A stretch of 64,000 bases of DNA, taken from Bactericera cockerelli (taxonomy: Eukaryota; Arthropoda; Insecta; Hemiptera; Triozidae). The position numbers were made by a program, and so were the translations under genes. The stretch is taken from assembly GCA_024516035.1 (NCBI GenBank), contig CM044964.1, forward strand, positions 1,122,410 to 1,186,409, given 5' to 3'. How positions within the stretch are numbered: the first letter of the stretch is position 1; every line of letters starts with the position of its first letter. Of the stretch, positions 45,901 to 55,500 are shown piece by piece. Below the pieces are notes generated by a model that saw only the letters and a program-made list of their open reading frames with translations, did not search any database and had not been told where the DNA came from.

Positions 45901-48900
45901 TTGTGTCCATAATTGACAGTGTTTCTTTTCTCCTGTTTATATTAATTTTGTCAATTTTTATTTTAATTTTTACCATTATTTGTTTGTACATTATGTTCTT
46001 CTAGTAAAGAGTTCATAATAATAATAAATATTTTTTTTTTTTTTTTTCCGACTCCATGTGTGATGTCATGGTGGTGGAGAGATTGATATGGACGATCCTT
46101 TTGGACGCCCAGAACCATTGTTCTGGGCTTCTTCCGTGTCCAGTGTATAGTGTACGTGTTGAAAAGATGCAATTAAAACTGATAACTTGAAAAATATTTC
46201 CTAAAATTTGGTAGGTGTTTAAAATTTCCTCAAACTTTAAAATTAAAACCGCACCCAAACACATCCAGCAGAACTCGTGCTTGCAGTGGTAGCACTGCAT
46301 GTGGTTGCAGCCTCCGTTCTTCTCGATGCAGATGTGGCACTTGGGACAGTCCTTGGTGTGCGCCGAGATGTAGTTGGCTGTCTCGCTGTCGTCGGCACAC
46401 TTGGTGAGCCACTTCTTGATGACGGCGCAGTCCGTGGGGGCGTGGTACTCGATACCTGGGAGAATAATCAGGGTTGTTACAAAATATTGACACTCACCAA
46501 TTAAATGGTACCTACGTATAATAATAGTCAAAGGGCATCAAAGATCATAATATTAATTATTATCAATGAAAACGGGCTCAGGTGAACTTTTTAAATTTGA
46601 TTCTCGACGACCTCACTGTCTGTCCCGGTAGCTCAAAGGTAAAGGCGGCACTCAGTGAATCCAGATATTCCAGAGGTCGTGGGTTCGAAACCCAGCCGGG
46701 ACATGAAAAGTTATGCTCCCATTTGGGATTTTTACGACATATTAATAAGTCTTGGGCTTACTGCTGGAATAATGGGACTTTAATAGTCCTGATCGGGCAG
46801 TATAAATAAGGCGATAATATTATTATTGTTTTATTTTAATTCAATTCAATTCAAGCTTTATTGTATTACTTTAAATAAAACATTATACACACTTTACATC
46901 ATAACTTAATATCTACTAGTACATACTATCTGAGCGCACGGCAGTGCGCCAGGCCAAGTTCCAGCAAGCACGGCAGTGTATCTTTACACGAACCGATTCA
47001 CCCGGTTTTTCACACCCTCATATCTTCGGTTTAATTGATCATAGAGATATGAAATTTGGAACACAGATTGTCCTAATATCATTAAAAAGACATTGAAAAT
47101 TTAAAGACTCAATGCAAAAAACTTTCAGAGGAATGTAATTTTGAAATTTGCGATTTTGATACTGACTGACTGACTGACTGACTGACTGACTGACAGATCA
47201 TCAAAATTATGAGGCACTTCCCGACTACCTAGAAAGCTGAAATTTTGCATGATTGTAGGGTTTATTGTAAAAGTACAGGGAAAAATCTGAAAACCGGAAT
47301 TTTTTCACTTATCATGGTGTAAAACGGTGTCGTTTTAGGGAGAAAATATATAATCGATTATTGATCTAAACTATGAAGCACTTCCCGACTACCTAGAAAG
47401 CTGAAATTTTGCATGATGGTAGGGTTTATTGTAAAAGTACAGGGAAAAATCTGAAAAAGTTCTAAAAACTGTTAAACGGTGTCGTTTTAGGGAGGAAGTA
47501 TACTATAATATGTATATAAATTATAAGGCACTTCCCTACTACCTAAAAAACTGAAATTTTGTATACTGGTAGGGTTTATTGTAAAAGTACTGGGAAAATT
47601 TTGAAAACCGGAACTTTCGCACTTATCATGCTGTTAAACGGTGTCGTTCTACGGAGGATATATATAATCAATTATGGATCTAAATTATGAGACACTTCCC
47701 TACTATCTAGAAAGCTGAAATTTTGCATGATGGTAGGGTTTATTGTAAAAGTACAGAAAAAATTTGAAAAGCGGCACTTTCGCACTATTTCTGCTGTTAA
47801 ACGGTGTCGTTTTAGGGAGCACTATATTATGTATATAAATTATGAGGCACTTCCCTACTAATTAAAAAGCTGAAATTTTGTATACTGGTAGGGTTTATTG
47901 TAAAAGTACTAGGAAAAATCTGAAAACCGGAACTTTCGCACTTATCATGCTGTTAAACTGTGTTATTTTAGGGAGGAAGTATACTCGATTATGCATATAA
48001 ATTATGAGGCACTTCCCTACTACCTACAAAGCTGAAATTTAGTATGGTGCTATGGTTCATTGTAAAAGTATAGGGAAAAATCTGAAAACCGGCACTTTCG
48101 CACTATTTCTGCTGTTAATAGGTGTCGTTTTAGGGAGCATAATAAAGTTAATAATCTTGAAATTTTCTTGAAACATTATTTTTAATAAAAAATAATGAAA
48201 CGTGCTGGGAAACGAACCATTTACAAAAAGTAATGATATCCCACAAAAAACTACCGTTAAAAAAAGGGCCAAGTTCCAGAACTCCTATCCAAAAAGGTTT
48301 CGCCAATGAATGCAGTGATATCTTGTTTGCGGCCAAGTTATCTTGGTACTAAACTATTTCTTTTATTAAACCCCGTTTTCTGAGTTCCTCATTTGGTATG
48401 TTTTTAACTGCAAACTATCCCCTAACTTGGCCAGTTTTATGCCATCGGTTGTATGGAATATTACAACTATAATATGTATAGGTACAGAATAACAATATAA
48501 CCATCACAAGGAGCGACACTGGCCAAGTTAGAGGATAGATTGCAGTTAAAAACATACCAAATGAGGAACTCAGAAAACGGGGTTTAATAAAAGAAATAGT
48601 TTAGTACCAAGATAACTTGGCCGCAAACAAGATATCACTGCATTCATTGGCGAAACCTTTTTGGATAGGAGTTCTGGAACTTGGCCCTTTTTTTAACGGT
48701 AGTTTTTTGTGGGATAATATTTACTGTATTAAAATTAAAAGACTATTATCTACCGATCATTTAAAGAGGAAGGTAACCACCAGGCGAGGTTAATGCTCGA
48801 AGCATTTTCTTGTATTAATAGTACCGTTATCACATCTTCACTATTATTAGACTGTTAGATTATTAGAGTAAAGGGAATCTTTAGTATCATTCTTGCAGGA

Positions 48901-49550
48901 TAAACAGAGTAATGTATCAATATTACCAATACCCTTTTGTGGAAGTCCCAGTCGAGTGGCGAGTTAATATTGCTCAGAACATTTTCTATTCTCAGAGTCT
49001 TATTATGAGTATTATGTGGTCACCAACTCAAATCAATGAGGATAAATCCAAGCTATGGTCGAGATCTGGTATTCGTGATGAGGTGTAGACAAATGATAAA
49101 AATATTTAACGAACAAAATGATAATATTAATCATTTTATTTCAACATGAACCACAGGACTTCATTCAAATAATTTGTGAGAGGGAATGAGCCCGCAATGC
49201 TGGCTGCAATCCCTCTCAAATGTAGTCACCGTGGCAGAGTGAGTTAGCGCGCTAGGCATTGCACGCACGGTGGTGACCTGGGTTCGATCCCAAGTTGGGC
49301 AGGATTTTTACTGCTCTGTACTTGGGTGTTCGGGGTTCACTCATACCTCGTGAGGAAAAATGAGTAGCTGCTTTAATAAGAGCAGCGACCAGTGACGGAA
49401 TCATAGGCAACAATAAGATATTAGGATAATAAAGATATGGAAAAGTCCTATAATTCTGCGCTACCCACTAAAATTGTGATATGTAATAACACAAAGAAAC
49501 ACATTTATTTATTTTTATTATTTAGTAACACATTTAACATGGCCCAGGCT

Positions 49551-49586
<36 letters not shown>

Positions 49587-52500
49587 GAAAGAAGAAGAAT
49601 GCAACTCACCGCACTCAAAGCAGAAGCTGGTCTGGCAGGCGGAGCACGTGGCTCGCTTGGGTTTCGCCTCCCGCGCCCTCATCACACTGGCGCAGTTGAG
49701 ACCCGGACAGAAGCGGAGGCAGGGGTGGGTGGCCACGAAGTCTCGGAAAGAGAACATCTCGTACTTGTCGTGAAGAGTGGGGTGCAGCAGGGTCAGGATG
49801 AGGGTCTCCGGGGCCAGAATGTTGCACTCGGAGGCCATGCACGAGATGTCTGGGGAAACATGGATAGTCATACGTAAATCACTAGAGATAATGGTACATA
49901 AATATAGTACATCTAGTACTATTGTACTGAGCTTGTCGTGCAGGGTGGGGTGTAGCAGGGTCAGGATGAGGGTCTCCGGGGCCAGAATGTTGCACTCGGA
50001 GGCCATGCACGAGATGTCTGGGGAAACATTGATAGTAATACATAAATCACTAGAGATAATGGTACATAAATATAGTACATCTAGTACTATTGTACTGAGC
50101 TTGTTGTGTAGGGTGGGATGAGGGTCTCCGGGGCCAGAATGTTGCACTCGGAGGCCATGCACGAGATGTCTGGGGAAACATTGATAGTCATACGTAAATC
50201 ACTAGAGATAATGGTACATAAATATAGTACATCTAGTACTATTGTACTAAGCTGGTCGTGCAGGGTCAGGATGAGGGTCTCCGGGGCCAGAATGTTGCAG
50301 TCGGAGGCCATGCACGAGATGTCTGGGGAAACATTGATAGTCATACGTAAATCACTAAAAACATGTAACGGAAGATGAAGATATAAAGAATTTGATCTAC
50401 ATAAATATTTGAAAAATAAAAAAAATAAATAAAAAATAAATAAATATTTGCTTGTATTTTTTATTGGTGTTGGATCAAATATATAAGTTATTTTTTGAAG
50501 AAAAAAAAAAAACTAAAAATAATGGTACATAAATATAGTACATCTAGTACTATTGTACTGAGCTTGTCGTGTAGGGTGGGATGAGGGTCTCCGGGGCCAG
50601 AATGTTGCAGTCGGAGGCCATGCACGAGATGTCTGGGGAAACATTGATAGTAATACATAAATCACTAGAGATAATGGTACATAAATATAGTATATCTAGT
50701 ACTATTGTACTAAGCTTGTCGTGTAGGGTGGGATGAGGGTCTCCGGGGCCAGAATGTTCCATTCGGAGGCCATGCACGAGATGTCTGGGGAAACATTGAT
50801 AGTAATCATACGTAAATCACTAAAAACATGTAACGGAAGATGGAGCTATAAATAATTTGATCTACATATATTTGAAAAACAAAAAAAAATATTTGCTTGT
50901 ATATTGATGTTGGATTAAATATATAAGATATTTACAAAAAAAAAAAAAAAAAAAACTAAAAATGATGGTACATAAATATAGTACATCTAGTACTATTGTA
51001 CTAAGCTTGTCGTGTAGGGTGGGAATATTGCAGGCAAAGGCTTAGTTTTGCTGTTCAGAGAGGTAACGTTGCCTAAGTGCTGAGCACACTTTATTTATTT
51101 ATTTATTTATTTACACTTTATTTTTTTTTACAAAACAATCATCAACAACAACAAAAAAAATATAACAATAAATTAAAAAAAAAAAAACTTAGAAATATGT
51201 ACAAAAAGAAATATTAATTTTTATTACAATTGTTTTGTAATCCGGGGCGAAGTTAATGCCTTAGGCATTCTCTGCCACACTGCCTCGGGAAGATATTTTT
51301 GGAGAAGTTTTTTATGTGTTGTACCTAATTATTTTTTAGTCAAATCACTCGAGTGATGTCACCATCACTCAAATCAGCTTTAGTTGATAAAAAATTTACT
51401 TTTTTTTTTATTAAGTACAGCTTTACTTAATAAAAGTTTTGGGCTTAATAGCTAGTTCTGGGCTATGATAGCTTTACTTATAAAACTTTGCCCTTATAAG
51501 ATTTTCTACTGTTATTATTAAAAAATGGTGAACTCCGGACTTGATTGAACCACCAACCTCCAGATTAGAAGTACGCCGCCGCCTTTCTCAAGCCACTGAG
51601 GTGGATGCTCAGTGGTCACTGTGACTGATGAAACAGAAAAAGAGAAGACCAGTGTCCCACTAGAGAACAGACTAGCCAACCCTTACAAGCCAGGCTAGCT
51701 TTCAGTTTCCTAAGGGTTTAATGGCTTATAAAGAAAAGTCCAAGTCCTCATGATGGTTGATCGCACATAGAAATATGTGGTTCAGGACGAGCCAACTTTG
51801 AAATAAAGTTGGCTGGAGACCATCACTCACCCCTCCAGCTGTAGCCAAGTTGGCTACAACAACAACAAAAAGAAAGTTAAAGAAAGACAAAGGCTCACCC
51901 AGCGTGATACCCTGATGGATTTGCACCTCGAAGTGGCGGGCCCAGCAGTGTCGACAGAAGCCGTGTCCACACGTGAGAGCGTGCAACATGTCGTGCGACA
52001 CGAGGTGCGTGCACACCGGGCACACGACACGGGGGGAACTGGACGAGGCAGGGACGGGAGAGGGAGAGCCTGAAAGGGAAGTTTATTTTACTACTCTATT
52101 TATTTATTTATTTACACTTAATTTTTTATACAATACAAAAAACAATAAATTATTAACAAAGATAAAAAAAACTAACAATATTTACAAAATTAAATGTAGA
52201 AAAAAAAATATTTAAATTTAAATGTACAATGTATTGTAATCCGAGGCAAAGTTAATGCCTTAGGCATTCTCTGCCACTTAACCCCGGGTACAAAAAAAAA
52301 AAACAAAAAAAAAAAAAAACATGTATTTACAATATTATGACGAAGAAGAAGAAGAAAAAAAAAATATTAAACGCAGGAAGGGGAGGTAAAGAAAAGACAG
52401 GGAGAAGGAAAGATAGGGATGAGGGAGAAGGAAAGAGAGGGAGAAGGACAAGGACATAAAAAGGAAAGAAGGTTTATAAGTTATATACAATATATAAACT

Positions 52501-55500
52501 ACCAGCGTCTTAGGAGGAATAAGCAAAAGAGAACTCTGGCTGGGGGACTATAAACAGGGAGTAGACCAGCATGTCTGGCTGGGGGACTATAAACAGGGAG
52601 TAGACCAGTAGTCTGGCTGGGGGACTATAAACAGGGAGTAGACCAGTATGTCTGGCTGGGGGACTATAAACAGGGAGTAGACCAGCATGTCTGGCTGGGG
52701 GACTATAAACAGGGAGTAGACCAGTATGTCTGGCTGGGGGACTATAAACAGGGAGTAGACCAGCATGTCTGGCTGAGGGACTATAAACAGGGTGTAGACC
52801 AGCAGTCTGGCTGGGGGACTATAAACAGGGAGTAGACCAGCAGTCTGGCTGGGGGACTAAATAAATAGGGAGTAGACCAGCATATCTGGCTGGGGGACTA
52901 TAAACAGGGAGGAGACCAGCAGTCTGGCTGGGGGACTATAAACAGGGAGTAGACCAGCAGTACGGCTGGAGGACTATAGACAGGGAGTAGACCAGCATGT
53001 CTCGCTGGGGGACTATAAACAGGGAGTAGACCAGCATTGGCTTGGTTCTGGGGGCCCTTGTCAATTTATTATTAGACTCCTTGTAAAGACAGTGGTAGAA
53101 GTGCTGAGTCATTCCTCCTCTGTCTGGCTACCATCATTCACGATGACGCCACCCCATGATGATGAAAGTTGGATTTTATTATAAAATTTTAACGGGAACA
53201 GCAGGAATATAATTTTACATGTTTGTGGTATTTCATTGGTTGGAGATAAATAAATTATAACAAGGTTATTTCAAACATGAACACATGAGGTGAATTTCTG
53301 TAATCAGATGTATTATGTTCGTCTTCCCTGATTTTTTTACGCTTTATTATTTATACTTTTTTCTGTTTATACTGATACTGATATACTGATTAGATCATAA
53401 ATGGACATAATGTATAGTGTAAATAATTATTTAACAATGAAACAAATGGACAATGCAACAATAAAATGCAATGAATAAACAATGCTAATAAAAATGGTCA
53501 AAGAATAAAAAATTAAAAGAATATGTTCTTATCATAAAGGGCGGGGTTATTGCCTATGGCAATCTCTTCCACCCAACCTGATTGGTTCTTTGCTCATCTC
53601 ATTTCAAAAATAAATTTGATTTAAGTTAGTTATCATTTTTGTGTTAATCACTTTCGTGATATCATAACTACTCGAACTCGCTTTACTAAATCTACACTGA
53701 AACCAGGACTTGAACCACCGACCTCCAGGTTACAAGTCCGCCGCCCTCTTGATCAAGCTACTGAGGTCAGTTTAATAACTATATGCTTTGTTTTAACTAG
53801 ATTTAATATTAATCAACAATTATTGGCTGTATGGAATGGCTTTGCCTACCAATGCCAGAAAAAGAAGGGGAAAAAAAAATCAACAATTTCCCAATGAGGT
53901 GGACAGAGCAGTGACTTGGAGCAAGGCCGGTTTCACGCGGTTTGTCACCATATGCTTTGTTTTTACTAGATTTAATATCAATCAACAATTACCCAATGAG
54001 GTGAACAGAGCAGAGGCTGGTTTCACACGGTTCTGTACGAGAAACTATATGCTTTGTTTTGACTAGATTTAATATCAATCAACAATTACCCAATGAGGTG
54101 AACAGAGCAGAGGCTGGTTTCACACGGTTCTGTACGAGAAACTATATGCTTTGTTTTGACTAGATTTAATATCAATCAACAATTACCCAATGAGGTGAAC
54201 AGAGCAGAGGCTGGTTTCACACGGTTCTGTACGAGAAACTATATGCTTTGTTTTGACTAGATTTAATATCAATCAACAATTACCCAATGAGGTGGACAGA
54301 GCAGTGACTTGGAGCAAGGCCGGTTTCACACGGTTTGTCACCATATGCTTTGTCTTTACTAGATTTAATAGCAATCAACAATTACCCAATGAGGTGAACA
54401 GAGCAGAGGCTGGTTTCACACGGTTCTGTACGAGAAACTATATGCTTTGTTTTGACTAGATTTAATATCAATCAACAATTACCCAATGAGGTGGACAGAG
54501 CAGTGACTTGGAGCAAGGCCGGTTTCACACGGTTTGTCACCATATGCTTTGTCTTTACTAGATTTAATAGCAATCAACAATTACCCAATGAGGTGGACAG
54601 AGCAGAGGCTGGTTTCACACGGTTCTGTGCGAGAAACTATATGCTTTGTTTTGACTAGATTTAATATCAATCAACAATTACCCAATGAGGTGAACAGAGC
54701 AGAGGCTGGTTTCACACGGTTCTGTGCGAGAAACTATATGCTTTGTCTTTACTAGATTTAATATCAATCAACACTTACCCAATGAGGTGGACGGAGCAGA
54801 GGCCGGTTTCACACGGTTCTGTGCGAGAAACTATATGCTTTGTCTTTACTAGATTTAATATCAATCAACAATTACCCAATGAGGTGGACGGAGCAGAGGC
54901 TGGTTTCACACGGTTCTGTGCGAGAAAGGCGGCCGAGTCTCTTGAGTACGAGGCCACAATGGAGGCCACGTTCCAGTCGTTGAGGTGCAGGAACAGCTTG
55001 GCCAGCGAGGGAGAGATGTGCAGCTGGGAGCTGAGAGAGTCGACATGCTCGTTGAGAAGATTCTTGGCCTGCTCCACGCTCAGACACTCGAGACCTGAGT
55101 GAGGAAGTAAAATGAATTTTAGAATCAATAATTTAATGGGAAAGAAACAGGGAGGGAGAAATGTGCAGCTTGGAACTGAGAGAGTCGACATGCTTGTTGA
55201 GAAGATTCTTGGCCTGCTCCACGCTCAGACACTCGAGACCTGAGTGAGGAAGTAAAATGAATTTTAGAATCAATAATTTAATGGGAAAGAAACAGGGCGG
55301 GAGAAATGTGCAGCTTGGAACTGAGAGAGTCGACATGCTTGTTGAGAAGATTCTTGGCCTGCTCCACGCTCAGACACTCGAGACCTGAGTGAGGAAGTAA
55401 AATGAATTTTAGAATCAATAATGAGAAAGAAACAGGGAGGGAGAGATGTGCAGCTTGGAACTGAGGGAGTCGACATGCTCGTTGAGAAGATTCTTGGCCT

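Noticed and set aside
46619..46700. Functional tRNA gene
   Set aside because: The head folds like a tRNA, but the anticodon arm is over-long and the same SINE body follows in other copies.
53836..55102. Chain of small ORFs sharing '[18 protein letters not shown]'
   Set aside because: Antisense readings of the ari-2 exon 2 donor-side array.
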